Shown: positions 38,705-49,477, numbered from the stretch's first letter. The stretch: DNA of 64,000 bases from Candidatus Tisiphia endosymbiont of Dascillus cervinus (GCF_964026405.1 NZ_OZ032146.1:434001-498000), one strand, 5' to 3'. Numbers and translations: made by a program. Notes: a model not told the origin generated them from the letters alone.

Positions 38705-39955
38705 ATGAATAAACGTAAGTTGGTTTTTGCAAGCGGTGTAGCAAATGCATTTGAGTGGTATGATTACGCACTATTTGGTTACTTTGCTCCTATAATAGGA
38801 GCAAAGTTCTTTCCTGGATCAAGTCCTAGCTCGTCTTTATTGCATGCTTTTTTGGTATTTGCTATCGGTTATTTAATGAGACCAATAGGTGGGGTATTTT
38901 TTGGGATACTGGGAGATCGTTTTGGTAGAAAAACTGCTTTAAGTACATCTATATTTTGTATGTCTCTGCCAACGGCACTAATTGGCATATTACCAACTTA
39001 TGACAATATAGGTGTTACCGCAACTATATTAATGATTCTACTTCGGATGCTGCAAGGTTTATCAATGGGCGGAGTACTTACTGGCTCAATTGCATTTGCT
39101 ATTGAACATACAGGTAAGGTACATCGTGGCTTTACTGGCAGTATACCAATGTCCAGTATTTGTATTGGTCTATTATTTGGATCACTCATTTCGCAGCTTA
39201 TACAAAGCCTTTTATCAGGACAACAATTTAATGATTGGGGGTGGAGAATACCATTTTTATTAGGAATTTTTATTTTATTTGCTGGACTTTATATAAAAAA
39301 ATATACCAGTGAAACCCCTAGTTTTCAAAGTATAAAAGAAAATGGTGGGATTTTAAAATCTCCTCTGAAAAAAGTTATCTCTGTATATTGGATTGATATG
39401 TTAATATCAATCTTCATCAATTCTACAGGTTCAGTAATATTCTATCTACAAGCTACTTATCTAATGTCATTTTTGAGGATAAATCGTGGTTTTACCGATG
39501 ACCAAGTTAGCAATTTAGCTAATTATTGTTATATAATCATGGCTATTGTTACTTTATGTTCTGGCTATTTATCTGATGTAATTGGTCGAAAGAAAATTTT
39601 TGTGATTAATTTACTGGTAATTATTTTAGTTATTCCTTTTTTGATGAATGTAATTGAAACTGGAGAATTTTATTTTATAATTATATCTCAAATCGTATTA
39701 TCAATTTTAGCTGCTTGTTATATTGGTCCTGAACCTGCACTGCAAGCTGAATTTTATCCAACCAATATCAGAAATACTGCTTTATCATTGTCTTATAATA
39801 CAGCAACCAGTATTTTTGGTGGTACAACACCTTTAATACTAGAATATCTTGTACAAAAAACTGGTACTATTACTTCATCTATTTATTATGTAATTGCTTG
39901 TGCTATTTCAAGCCTAATAGCTCTTTGTTTTTATAAGGATCGTTCAAGAGGGTAA
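38705..39955 (+). CDS. MFS transporter, ProP-like (metabolite:H+ symporter family)
   Basis: 416 residues from ATG 38705 (MNKRKLVFASGVANAFEWYD). Upstream in-frame codons lie in the spacer. 12 helices. Motifs of the ProP/KgtP group are FEWYDYALFGYFAPIIG, GYLMRPIGGVFFGILGDRFG and LRMLQGLSMGGVLTGS. Rickettsiae carry several ProP paralogues that probably import osmolytes or host metabolites. The substrate is not deducible. Confidence 0.87.
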   Translation: MNKRKLVFASGVANAFEWYDYALFGYFAPIIGAKFFPGSSPSSSLLHAFLVFAIGYLMRPIGGVFFGILGDRFGRKTALSTSIFCMSLPTALIGILPTYDNIGVTATILMILLRMLQGLSMGGVLTGSIAFAIEHTGKVHRGFTGSIPMSSICIGLLFGSLISQLIQSLLSGQQFNDWGWRIPFLLGIFILFAGLYIKKYTSETPSFQSIKENGGILKSPLKKVISVYWIDMLISIFINSTGSVIFYLQATYLMSFLRINRGFTDDQVSNLANYCYIIMAIVTLCSGYLSDVIGRKKIFVINLLVIILVIPFLMNVIETGEFYFIIISQIVLSILAACYIGPEPALQAEFYPTNIRNTALSLSYNTATSIFGGTTPLILEYLVQKTGTITSSIYYVIACAISSLIALCFYKDRSRG

Positions 39956-40078
39956 CAACTAATCTAAAAATTTTTCTAGTATTTATAGCAAAATTATCTA
40001 TAAACTACTTAGTGGCTTGATAAAAATAATATATACTAGCCATATTACAATTTTTGATAAACAATAAACTTTAATTTT

Positions 40079-40315
40079 ATGACAGAAGTGATAGCTAAAG
40101 AACAATTAGAACAATATATAAATCAAATAGAAGGGCTTGAACAAGAAAAAGCTGAATTATCTGAAGCAATAAAAGATATATTTGATGCAGCCAGCTCTAG
40201 TGGCTTTGATACCAAGGTCATGAAGTCGGTGTTAAAACTAAAAAAACTTGATAGAAATAAGCTAGCTGAACAAGATGCGATCTTAGAATTGTATAGACAA
40301 GCTCTCGGTATATAA
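40079..40315 (+). CDS. gapR: GapR-family DNA-binding domain protein (DUF2312)
   Basis: 78-residue alphaproteobacterial protein that binds overtwisted AT-rich DNA and helps replication-fork progression. A coiled-coil N-terminal helix ([20 protein letters not shown]) is followed by [19 protein letters not shown], the family core. It directly precedes secF. Confidence 0.88.
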   Translation: MTEVIAKEQLEQYINQIEGLEQEKAELSEAIKDIFDAASSSGFDTKVMKSVLKLKKLDRNKLAEQDAILELYRQALGI

Positions 40316-40331
40316 ATTAAAGAATTCAATA

Positions 40332-41237
40332 ATGCAATTATATCCATTAAGGCTTTTACCTGATAAAATCAACTTTGATTTTATCAGATTTAAAAAAGTA
40401 AGTTATACGATATCCATTATTTTATCTCTTGTAAGTATTATTTGGATAGGGATTTACAAATTTAATTTTGGTATTGATTTTGCTGGTGGGATTGTTATAG
40501 AAGTGCGGCTTGATCAAGACCCTGATTTAACCAAAATGCGTGAAGTGCTTAATAACCTTAAGATTGGTGAAGTAGTATTGCAAAATTTTGGTAATCAGCA
40601 TGATTTGTCAATACGAGTTGGCAGCAATAGTGAAGATACTTTAATGCAAAATATTGAGCTTATCAAATCAACTTTAAAAAACCAATTTCCTTATAAATTT
40701 GAGTATCGTAAAGTAGATTTTGTCGGTCCACAAGTTGGTACTCAATTGATAAAATCAGGAATAACAGCACTAATTCTTTCATTTCTTGCCATAATGGTTT
40801 ACACTTGGGTTAGATTTGAGTGGTATTTTGGGCTTGGTATACTTGTAGCTTTGTTACATGACGCCATACTAAGCTTAGGTTTTATGAGTGTAATGAGGCT
40901 AGACTTCAATTTAAGCTCCATAGCTGCTATTCTTACCATAATAGGTTATTCTGTGAATGATTCAGTAGTTATCTATGATAGAATCAGAGAAAATTTACGC
41001 AAATCACATAAGAAAGTAATGCCACAAATTATTAATCTGAGTATTAATGAAACTCTGTCTAGGACTATTCTAACAGTTGTTACAACCTTACTCGCAAACC
41101 TAGCTTTGGTAATATTTGGTGGGGAAGCTATTTATAGTTTTAGTGTATTAGTGTTTTTTGGTATAATAGTTGGTACATATTCATCTATTTTTATATCTGC
41201 TCCTATATTGACCTACTTCAAAAACTTGAAGAATTGA
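40332..41237 (+). CDS. secF: protein translocase subunit SecF
   Basis: Component of SecDF, which uses the proton gradient to help pull proteins across the inner membrane. 301 residues, six membrane helices. [13 protein letters not shown] (first periplasmic region), [33 protein letters not shown] and [17 protein letters not shown] are diagnostic. secD is not adjacent, so the usual secD-secF pair is split here. Confidence 0.95.
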   Translation: MQLYPLRLLPDKINFDFIRFKKVSYTISIILSLVSIIWIGIYKFNFGIDFAGGIVIEVRLDQDPDLTKMREVLNNLKIGEVVLQNFGNQHDLSIRVGSNSEDTLMQNIELIKSTLKNQFPYKFEYRKVDFVGPQVGTQLIKSGITALILSFLAIMVYTWVRFEWYFGLGILVALLHDAILSLGFMSVMRLDFNLSSIAAILTIIGYSVNDSVVIYDRIRENLRKSHKKVMPQIINLSINETLSRTILTVVTTLLANLALVIFGGEAIYSFSVLVFFGIIVGTYSSIFISAPILTYFKNLKN

Positions 41238-41352
41238 TAAATCAAGTTTCTAGATAAAATTTTTGGATAAAAGCTGAGTGGCAAAATTGAAGTAGAGGTC
41301 TTCAATTCTGCTACAAAATAATAATAAATATTAAAAAAAATTAGTTTAAAAA

Positions 41353-42588
41353 ATGTTTATTAAAAATTTTGATAGTAAAGGTTTTCTATATCAATGTACT
41401 GATTTAGAAAAACTAACAGAGCTAATGAAAAACAGTAAAATATCTGCTTATATTGGTTTTGATTGTACAGCACAATCTTTACATGTAGGTAGTCTGATGC
41501 AAATTATGATACTGCGTTTATTGCAACAATATGGTCATAAACCAATAGTACTCCTAGGAGGGGCAACTAGTAAAATTGGTGATCCTACTGGTAAAGATGA
41601 GGCAAGGAAATCTTTAACAAAAGAAGAAATTGCCCAAAATGCTGAAGGTATAAAAAAATCATTATCAAAATTTATTAAATTTGGTACTGGGAAAAATGAT
41701 GCAATATTAGTTGATAATTCAAATTGGCTAGAATCGTTAAATTACTTAGATTTTCTTCGCAATTTTGGTAGTTTTTTTTCTGTGAATCGTATGTTATCTA
41801 TGGACTCTGTAAAATTACGTTTAGAGAGAGAGCAACATATGAGTTTCTTAGAATTTAATTATATGTTGCTACAAGCCTACGATTTTTATCATTTAAATAA
41901 ACTATATGGTTGTTCCTTACAAATAGGTGGTAGTGACCAGTGGGGTAATATAGTAATGGGCGTTGATTTTACAAGGAAACTAACAGGTAATGAAGTCTTT
42001 GGTATGACTACGCCCTTACTAACAACTGCTTCTGGCAACAAAATGGGCAAGTCTGTTGGTGGAGCTGTGTGGCTAAATGAGGATATGTTAAGCCCGTACG
42101 ATTATTATCAATATTGGCGGAATTGTGAAGATCAAGATGTGGTCAAGTTCGCAAAATTATATAGTGAGTTAGGAGAAGATGCCATGCAAGAGTTTATCTT
42201 ACTTAGTGCATCTGATATTAATAGTGCCAAAAAGCAATTAGCCTTTAATTTAACTAAACTTTGTCATGGTAAAGAGGCAGCTATGACAGCTTTAGAAACA
42301 GCTACCAAGCTTTTTGAACAAAGAGAAATTGATTGCAATTTACCAACTATTTATCTAGAACAGGGGAGGTTAGCTCTAGGTATTCCAGCATATGAATTAC
42401 TTTATGAAGCAGGTCTTGCTAAATCAAAATCCGAAGGACGTCGGTTGATTAGAGGGGCTGGAGCAAAAATCAATAATCAATTAATCCAAGACGAAAACAC
42501 GGTTATTGACTTGACCTTTATGCAGGACAACCAAGTTATTAAGATCTCCGTAGGTAAGAAAAAATATGTGTTGATCAGGTTGACATAA
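41353..42588 (+). CDS. tyrS: tyrosyl-tRNA synthetase
   Basis: Class I synthetase of 411 residues. [19 protein letters not shown] (HIGH equivalent HVGS), [27 protein letters not shown], and the KMSKS-type loop [10 protein letters not shown]. The C-terminal S4 domain (from about 345) has [20 protein letters not shown]. Its cognate tRNA-Tyr gene lies 8 kb further on. Confidence 0.95.
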   Translation: MFIKNFDSKGFLYQCTDLEKLTELMKNSKISAYIGFDCTAQSLHVGSLMQIMILRLLQQYGHKPIVLLGGATSKIGDPTGKDEARKSLTKEEIAQNAEGIKKSLSKFIKFGTGKNDAILVDNSNWLESLNYLDFLRNFGSFFSVNRMLSMDSVKLRLEREQHMSFLEFNYMLLQAYDFYHLNKLYGCSLQIGGSDQWGNIVMGVDFTRKLTGNEVFGMTTPLLTTASGNKMGKSVGGAVWLNEDMLSPYDYYQYWRNCEDQDVVKFAKLYSELGEDAMQEFILLSASDINSAKKQLAFNLTKLCHGKEAAMTALETATKLFEQREIDCNLPTIYLEQGRLALGIPAYELLYEAGLAKSKSEGRRLIRGAGAKINNQLIQDENTVIDLTFMQDNQVIKISVGKKKYVLIRLT

Positions 42589-42601
42589 TAGTGAACGAAA
42601 A

Positions 42602-42753
42602 AATATATCTCTTTGGCAAACTCGTTTATGTGCAAGGATTTAAAGAAGCCACGAAACCTTGACCCACAGCGGACGATGATGTACGTAAGGAGCAGAGTAC
42701 CAAGAGTACGAATAAATTACCAGCAGAAGTAGAGTTTGCCAAAGAGATATATT
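42602..42753 (-). repeat. palindromic element, family III (subtype a)
   Basis: 152 bp bounded by a perfect 22-bp inverted repeat (AATATATCTCTTTGGCAAAC... and its complement ending at 42753). The interior in reverse reads ACTTCTGCTGGTAATTTATT and CTCTGCTCCTTACGTACATC, matching the element at 24907-25042. It lies just after tyrS and could serve as its terminator hairpin. Confidence 0.8.
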
Positions 42754-42843
42754 ATTATACCATTTCCCAAAACTAAATTGCTACTCGGAGTACGAGTGTC
42801 GGCTACCTTCGCGTACAACTAGTCACACTACTGGACAAAAAGG

Positions 42844-43600
42844 TTAGGTTGGTTGCACAAAGTGTAACTTAAACAATTTTATGATTAAGGAATCAAAAAA
42901 TTGCTTAGAACGACTATAAGCTTGTTTAATTGATCTTATACCTAACTGTAGTACAGAATAACTCCTACATCCTAGCGTTTTCTTCATTTTTATCGGTTGC
43001 TCTTGCTCTCCAATTGCTCCTATTTTTCTTGCCATTGCATATGCTATAAATAAACATTTTATAAAATTCTCTAATCGCACTTTACTCTTTATATGCGTAT
43101 CTTCCATTCTAAAACCATTACTTTTGCACCCTTTAAAGGCTGCCTCGATATCCCATCTCTTCCGATATATTTCATATCCGTTTGACATGTTCTTACTATA
43201 CACTATCGATAGATATTTTCCGCTTGCTAATTTGATATGATCAAATTTCACTGGGACAGAATAAAACCTTGTAGAAAAATTTCTTATCTTTATTTCTTTC
43301 ATGCTATCGATCCTAATCCATTGACCTTGTTTATTAACTATTCTATTTGTCCTTCTCACCCTTAATGCATAATTAATATTTTTATTGTGAAGATAGGTAA
43401 TTAATTTCTCATTATCAAATTCCCTATCTCCTAATATTCCCTCTATCTTTTCCTTACCAAATTCCTCTATAAATTTCGATATTACTGCAATTTGATCGTC
43501 TGCCGTACATGCTCCTTTATAAGGAATTATTTTATATATTAATGGCATAGCAATTTTATTATATGATACCGACAATACTAATATATTTCTTATGTAAATT
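42844..43600 (-). pseudogene. IS4-family transposase, N-terminus lost
   Basis: C-terminal two thirds of a DDE transposase: LVLSVSYNKIAMPLIYKIIP, KIEGILGDREFDN (second Asp), NYALRVRRTNRIV, YEIYRKRWDIEAAFKGCKSN (the YREK-type region with catalytic Glu) and GFRMEDTHIKSK. The N-terminus with the first Asp is missing. The upstream part of the open frame (before LVLSV) belongs to the adjoining IS21 fragment in another frame. Confidence 0.8.
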
Positions 43601-43957
43601 GTAATCAGGTTTTGCTTCATGGGTTCTCCGAAAACTCCTAACGATTAGATTTACAGATTCATAACTACCCTGATAACCTGATATCTTCAACTGTTCGTAT
43701 AGCTTCTTACCAGTCATCCTACGTCTGACTGGTTCTTTGATATTCTCTGCTAATAGTTGATTTAACATCGCAAGATATTCACCCAAAACTGGCTTAGCTT
43801 TAGTATATTTGGCTAATTCAAATTTGGTTACATCACTGCGTATAACTTTCTTAACGGTATTTTTTGATATATTAAGCTCTTTGGCAATTGCTTTAATTGC
43901 TTTGCCATCAACATGATACATTTTGCGTATTTTTGCAATTGATTCCACGATAAACAC
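43600..43957 (-). pseudogene. IS21-family IstA transposase, N-terminal fragment
   Basis: About 118 N-terminal residues of IstA. A helix-turn-helix region MYHVDGKAIKAIAKELNISK with NTVKKVIRSD is followed by YLAMLNQLLAEN and MTGKKLYEQLKISGYQGSYE. It breaks off at the IS4 remnant. istB and the rest of istA are not nearby. The two IS remnants are fused, which shows repeated insertion and deletion at this place. Confidence 0.75.
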
Positions 43958-43979
43958 TCCCTAAAAACTCCTTAAAAAA

Positions 43980-44176
43980 ACCTGAGTTGCCAATTAATTT
44001 ATAAGAGCAGAGCTAGGTTTTATGAACATTTGAAGTTAATTTGTAACATTAAAACACTTAATAAAAACTATATTTTTTAGAAATATGTTTGTATTAAAAA
44101 TGTTTTAGTATCGAGCCTCACATGAAACCAGCGTTAAATATAGCTTTTGCCAGTATAATTAATTGGCAACTCGGGT
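43980..44176 (+). repeat. 197-bp MITE, copy 1 (IS982-like ends)
   Basis: Ends ACCTGAGTTGCCAATTAATT and AATTAATTGGCAACTCGGGT are terminal inverted repeats. The interior is nearly identical, in opposite orientation, to the copy at 45794-45990, and both are exactly 197 bp. There is no coding capacity. Flanks TTAAAAAA and TAAATAGT give no clear duplication. The ends match those of the IS982 element at 7216-8171 except for one or two bases, so it was probably mobilised by that transposase. Confidence 0.85.
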
Positions 44177-44263
44177 TAAATAGTAAACCCATTTAGGAGT
44201 AAAGTCCATATTTATTGATCAATCTTAATTTCTCTAATCTTTTATATCTTCCATTCTTGCAAC
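44177..44263. other. unassigned short spacer
   Basis: AT-rich sequence between the MITE and the next palindromic element. A short minus-strand open stretch (NGRYKRLEKLRLINKYG) is present, but I do not recognise it. It may be residual transposase DNA. Confidence 0.3.
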
Positions 44264-44394
44264 TATACTCAAATGATTTGAAGAATTGGATTTGAAAATG
44301 AATGGTGAGAAGGCGTAGCGTACATATAGTATAGTTACGCATGCGAATCCATGATATTTTCAAAAAACAATTCGTAGGAGCAGAAGAGTATATC
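44264..44394 (+). repeat. palindromic element, family II (best copy)
   Basis: 131 bp from CTATACTCAAATGATTTG to CAGAAGAGTATA with terminal inverted repeats (ATACTC ... GAGTAT) and central hairpin GCGTAGCGTACATATAGTAT followed by ATGCGAATCCATGATATT. Relatives are at 13013 (opposite orientation), 22989 and 33655. It abuts the IS6 remnant. Confidence 0.7.
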
Positions 44395-44396
44395 TG

Positions 44397-44551
44397 AATA
44401 ATATAGCTGAACAAGAGCACCGCTTTATCAAGAAACGAGCTAAGTCAATGCTTGGTTTAAAATTTTTCGTTCTGCTGTGGTTACTATCACTGATATAGAA
44501 AATATTCGTATGATTCAAAAAAGACAAATTACTGGAGCTAATAATAACCTC
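44397..44551 (+). pseudogene. IS6-family transposase remnant, interrupted by IS110 end
   Basis: Plus-strand fragments read NNIAEQEHRFIKKRAKSMLG and IENIRMIQKRQITGANNNLS, the C-terminal part of an IS6-type transposase, with a frameshift near 44455. At 44551 the sequence switches to the right end of an IS110 element. The same region of the remnant at 24.7 kb continues uninterrupted. Confidence 0.72.
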
Positions 44552-44671
44552 AGCATCCGTAATGGAAGTCAATAAGAAAATAATAACTTAACATAAATTT
44601 TCATTGCAAGAAGAATTATTTTTTACAATAGAATGCATAAAAGCTAGTAATTTACGCATAACAGCAACAAG
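44552..44671 (-). pseudogene. IS110 right-end fragment (truncated copy)
   Basis: 120 bp nearly identical to the last part of the IS110 element at 5.5 kb (complement of ACGGATGCT with its core CT, and the transposase C-terminus LLAFMHSIVKN). Its outer boundary is at the same base as in the full copy. The neighbouring DNA again begins GAGGTTA. Everything left of it in the element has been deleted. Confidence 0.82.
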
Positions 44672-44711
44672 TTCAGATTTTAGAATGTTATTGACATCGT
44701 AGAAAATAATA

Positions 44712-44786
44712 CTTGCAATCCAAATTTAAGTTAGTATAATCCTGGTCGGAAGCAAAATAACCGTTGCAAACGGTTATTTATTTTTT
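44712..44786 (+). promoter_or_regulatory. promoter followed at once by a terminator-like hairpin (possible attenuator)
   Basis: TTGCAA (44712-44717) and TATAAT (44734-44739) with a 16-base spacer form a good promoter. About 15 bases downstream lies an 11-bp perfect stem AAATAACCGTT / AACGGTTATTT (loop GCA) followed by ATTTTTTT. Transcripts would be only about 40 nt unless the hairpin is bypassed. The broken PPDK-like gene starts about 100 bases further on. Confidence 0.5.
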
Positions 44787-44882
44787 AAATAAAATCTATA
44801 AGGTTGTCTATGGCAAATAATTAGTTAATTAATAAGATTTTTATAAGAACAACGTAATAAATTTATGAAACAGGCGTGATTT

Positions 44883-47800
44883 ATGACTAAAACAACATTG
44901 AAAGATATCCAAAATAGTGAAGTTTCTTTAAGTAAAACAATCCCTCAATATCCTAATGAAGTGAAGAAAGCAGCTATTATGTATGGAAACAAAGCTGCTA
45001 ACTTAATGTATTTAAAAGGGAAATTACTTCCAGAATTCTTAATACAAGCTGATAATAATGACAGTTTTGGTATAAAAATTCAAATACCAGAATTTCTGAA
45101 ATTTTCACATGATACAATATTTAATTATTTGAAATCTCATAACGTAGATATTGAACAAAACTGGTTAAAGTTTGTTGAATTTTTTAACAAACAGCCTAAC
45201 AAGGAGACTATAGACGATAACGCTAAACAAACTCTACAGGATATTAAGGACAGTATTAAACAATGTTTCTCTGAAAACACTATAAATTTGGATGGATTAA
45301 ATAGTTTTATATCAGATTTAGGACCAAACTCTTATGTAATGTTCAGAAGTACAGGGCACGAAGATTCAGAGGAATTTGCAAACCCAGGTGGAAACATAAG
45401 CTCTATATCTAGCTCTGTTTTTAGTGAAATAAATCAACCTATTGTTGATGTAATAGCAGGTTATTTTGATGAAAAATCTCTATCACAGCGGTTAAAAGCT
45501 GGTGATGATATTACAAAATTGCCATTTGTACCTTTATTAGCCCAATTGATGATTCATGAAGAAGATGAATCTATTGTTGTTTCGGGAGTAGCGTATAGTG
45601 GTCGTGGTACTACTACGATTAATGCAGCTTTTGGTCATGGAGAATATGTTGTAAATAGCAAAGGTCCTTCACACAGTTTTTATATTACTGAAAACAATAT
45701 GGTCTATCCAACAAAGAGTCCTCAAGATTATCGATTACAAGCTAAAATTAACAATGGAAAACTGTCTTTAGACACAATAATTAATACTAATAAACCCGAG
45801 TTGCCAATTAATTATACTGGCAAAAGCTATATTTAACGCTGGTTTCATGTGAGGCTCGATACTAAAACATTTTTAATACAAACATATTTCTAAAAAATAT
45901 AGTTTTTATTAAGTGTTTTAATGTTACAAATTAACTTCAAATGTTCATAAAACCTAGCTCTGCTCTTATAAATTAATTGGCAACTCGGGTTAATAATACA
46001 AAATATGCTGATAGTTTACCTGAGCCAGTTTCATTATATTTGCACCAATTTGTACAGTTTGTCAAAGAAGAATATAGTGGTATGGAAGTGGATGTAGAAT
46101 TTGTTTATGATCCTAAAGATAACAAAATATCTATAGTGCAAGTACGATCAAAACCTGATGGAGATCGCACCCTACAACAGCCCTCAGCATTAAGTCCAGA
46201 ATCTCTAATAAAAATTGCTGAAGAGGGTGGTAAAGTACTAAAGGGTAGCACAATCACACAGGATATCAATAATAGTCAATTAATTAAAGAAGTTGAAGAA
46301 ATTTTAGTTTTCAACAATATAAATGAGGCTTTAGATGCATATCTTTCTTCAGCTAATGAGGTTAAGGCTGTTATTATACAAAATGACGCTTCACCTAATT
46401 CTCATGAAGCAGGAGAATTTGCTTTCAAGGGAATACCAGTAATTAGAATTAAGGATCTCACTAAGGTTAAGGAGCTAGTACAAGAGTTGAATGCAGGGAA
46501 GCAACTAGTTATAGATCCACAGCATAAATCTATTATTCAATTACCAACAACATATAAAGAATTGACATACCAACAACTACAAGATGACGGGATTATAGTA
46601 CCTGGTATCTTTTCTTCTACTTTATCACCTCATGTAAGCCCATATTCGCATAAGTTTAAGCATGTTGACACTACTAATGATGATGTTATTAACACTGATA
46701 ATGATAAACTAGGTGATCTAGTGGTAATGTCAAACAGCTCCGATGAGAGCCTTGCACAACAAGCTTCAACTAACTTATTTCAATTATTGAAGACATTAAT
46801 TTTTAAAAATAACACTACAAAAAGTGCTGGTACATACGCAGAAATTCTTGAAAAGCTAGACTGTTTAAGTAATCCAACATCAGCAAATATTAACGAGGTT
46901 CAAGAAATATTTAATAGTGCTTATAAATTAAAGAACAAAGGATTGATATCCCAAAAACTGTTTATACAAATAGCATTATCCAGTGCTGAATTAATTATGT
47001 CTATTAATACATATAATAGCACCAAGAATGCAAAAACATCAAATATAGAACAACAAGATATTATAACAAACTATTTAAATATTCATCAAAAATTCCAAGG
47101 GCTAATTATCACAACATTAGGTGATAATGATGTATTATCTAGTTCTTTGCTACAAGACTTAACCACAACTCACCATCAACGAGAAACTGCAAAAATTCTA
47201 GAAAGTGCAGGATTAAATTTATCTACTAATCAAAAAGCTTATTTTAACGAAGTAACTAAATTAGCAAAATTTTTTATAACCGATAATGATAAGAAAAATT
47301 GGCTAAAATTTTGTATAGACTTGGCTAAAGATAAAGAAATTTTTTTATAAGCTCTTGGAACACTGGTAAAAGAAATAACAATCCTAGATATTCCTGGAGC
47401 ATGGTGTAATACTGAATTTGTTGATAGTTATAAGGTAGAGACAAATTCTAGAAAGCTTTTAAAAAATCTAGGGTCAAAGTTAGCTCATATTGTTGAAAAC
47501 AATACTAACAGTATAGAAAAAATTAATAGTTTGATCCAAGAAATGAAAGAAAAAGTCGTTGATTTCCGCGATCCAAGTAAATTTGAAGCTCTATATAAAC
47601 ACTTTGAGTCTACAACAGAAGAGATTGAAGAGCTATTAGGATATAAGGATTCTCAGGATTCTATAATGAATCTTATACTTGCAAAACAAATGAATGATTT
47701 TGTGAATGTTTTAGACCTGAGCATAAAATCTATGTCAACATCCTCAATATATCAGGACAAGAAGCAACAAGCATCTAATTTTAAGCAAATGCTACATGAC

Positions 47801-48367
47801 ATGTTTGAGGTGGCAAAAACTTACAAATTGATCGTCAATACTAATTCAGATGATTTGAAATTGATTATGATGCATATAAGAAAAATGTTGCAAGGTTCAA
47901 AAGAATTCAACTCATCAGATCTCTCTCCCTCAAAGGAATTTAATGTTAATATAGCTATGAGTACCAACGGAAAAATGCTAAAAGAAATGCTAAACTCTTG
48001 TAAGACCTTAGCAGATTGTTTTACCTTACTTCATCAACTATTAATAGACTTAAGCAGTAAAGCAACAAAATGGCATGATAATATAGATCCTCCAAATCTA
48101 CTGAAACATATACGTGAAGAACTATTGTCTATAAGTTACTTTGGCTATACTACTAAATTATCTAGTTCTTATATAGCTAAAGAAAAATATACAAATAATT
48201 ACAATATTGTCTTAGATAATCATTCTGCCTCAGTATCAGTGGTATACAATATCGATACTAAAGCTACTACATTAAAATTTACTATAACAGGGATGAATGC
48301 TTACCATCAACGTTGGGATGAAATAGCATTGTTTAGTGCATTCAGTCTAGATGTACTTTCAAAAATA
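44883..48367 (+). pseudogene. PEP-synthase/pyruvate phosphate dikinase-like protein, multiply disrupted
   Basis: One gene broken in three ways. N-terminal ATP-grasp-like part: AAIMYGNKAANLMYLKGKLL, YVMFRSTGHEDSEEFANPGG, VPLLAQLMIHEEDE, VSGVAYSGRGTTTINAAFGH. A 197-bp MITE with 6-bp duplication interrupts it at 45794. Removing it restores ...TIINTNNTKYADSLPEPVSL in frame. Next come FVYDPKDNKISIVQVRSKPDGD and the phosphohistidine-type swivel domain with ASPNSHEAGEF and GIPVIRIKDL. A TAA at 47348-47350 interrupts the same frame (LGTLVKEITILDIPG continues after it). The helical C-terminal region ends at the IS701 insertion (48368). It resembles PEP synthase/PPDK in its first half, but the long C-terminus is not part of those enzymes. 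The native function is unknown. Confidence 0.75.
45794..45990 (-). repeat. 197-bp MITE, copy 2, inserted in the PPDK-like gene
   Basis: Terminal repeats ACCCGAGTTGCCAATTAATT and complement, flanked by a 6-bp target duplication TAATAA (45788-45793 and 45991-45996). It has no open reading frame. It introduces a stop (45834-45836) into the host gene. It is the inverse of the copy at 43980-44176, 1.6 kb away. Confidence 0.92.
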
Positions 48368-49477
48368 CAAAACTTACGCTATGTAAGGTTCTAAATAGCG
48401 TAAAGAGGGTGAACGTAACTGCTGTTGCATATAATGATCTAAAAGCCCTAACTTTATTTGATAAACCGTCTTACCTATTTTGTGTGCAGTTCTTTTTAGA
48501 AAAGCCCACACTAAAAATGCACAACTAATGTGATTACGCTGGATGCGTTGTTTTCTGCATTGGCATCGTTCTATACCGGTAAGTTGCTTGATTTCTCTAT
48601 GCATGCTCTCAATTACCCAACGAAAGCCACACTCATCTTGTACGGCTTTAGAAGATTTTTGAGTTTTGTTATTGGTAACAATATAATCAACTCTGTTGGT
48701 AGAAACAGTAAGTTTAAACAAATTAACATGCTTATCTTTTGCAAAGCCCTTTATATGAATCTCCACTCCGCTCTTAATTTCCTCATCTGAAAACGTTAAC
48801 TTGCTAACAGCTTTATAAGGCTTAGAAGAGGAAGTTTTAGTAACGTTTCTATTTGCTTTAATAGGAGCATAATAATATTTACCCAAGGAATCAACATGTT
48901 GCATAATTTTATGCGTAGCATACCATGTGTCAAAAAGCACAGTTTGAAAAGGAATCTTTTTGCTATACACAGCATTATTTAACATATTTAATAGGTGTTC
49001 TACTTTTGTCGCTCCATCATGTTCGGGCGAAAAAATTCGGTAATCTATTACCCAAAACTTATTAATATCCGGATTATAATATACCAAACTTACTACTCCT
49101 ATACCAGTAGTAATACCACCTGTAGCCCCACTGTACTGTGATCTAGCAATTTCTATTTTCTTGGTATTTCTTTTATTTAACACCGTATCATCAAATATTG
49201 TATATCCGTTAGGCGATAAAATAACATCATCCTTAATATGTTCCCATAACAAAGAAGGTGTATATTTTTCATTTTTTAAAAATCTATTAATAACATCATG
49301 GCTACATTTTTTGGCATGTTCAGCATAGTAGGTCAAACTATAATTCTTTTGACTCACTATTAGAAATTGACAGTAATCTATCCTATTAACTGGTATTGCT
49401 TGCAATTTTATCCTCTTGGCATTTGTAAATTATACTCAACATAATGTACCATTTTTTTTCTCATAGCGTAAGTTTTG
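48368..49477 (-). mobile_element. IS701-family element, copy 2, intact
   Basis: 1110 bp with perfect 16-bp terminal inverted repeats (CAAAACTTACGCTATG). It joins the broken PPDK-like gene on the left to the truncated rlmB on the right. Neither flank carries a recognisable duplication, so the two flanks were probably not neighbours when it inserted. Confidence 0.92.
48374..49405 (-). CDS. IS701-family transposase
   Basis: 343-residue DDE transposase. IFDDTVLNKR (Asp 72-73), TVLFDTWYATHKIM (Asp 159) and DECGFRWVIESMHREIKQLT (Glu about 266) form the active site, and RTAHKIGKTVYQIKLGLLDH is near the C-terminus. The start is a TTG at 49405 with AGAGGA seven bases upstream. No ATG is available in frame, and an earlier ATG runs into a stop after four codons. 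The frame is intact and the sequence nearly identical to copy 1, so this copy is probably active. Confidence 0.93.
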   Translation of the reverse strand: MQAIPVNRIDYCQFLIVSQKNYSLTYYAEHAKKCSHDVINRFLKNEKYTPSLLWEHIKDDVILSPNGYTIFDDTVLNKRNTKKIEIARSQYSGATGGITTGIGVVSLVYYNPDINKFWVIDYRIFSPEHDGATKVEHLLNMLNNAVYSKKIPFQTVLFDTWYATHKIMQHVDSLGKYYYAPIKANRNVTKTSSSKPYKAVSKLTFSDEEIKSGVEIHIKGFAKDKHVNLFKLTVSTNRVDYIVTNNKTQKSSKAVQDECGFRWVIESMHREIKQLTGIERCQCRKQRIQRNHISCAFLVWAFLKRTAHKIGKTVYQIKLGLLDHYMQQQLRSPSLRYLEPYIA

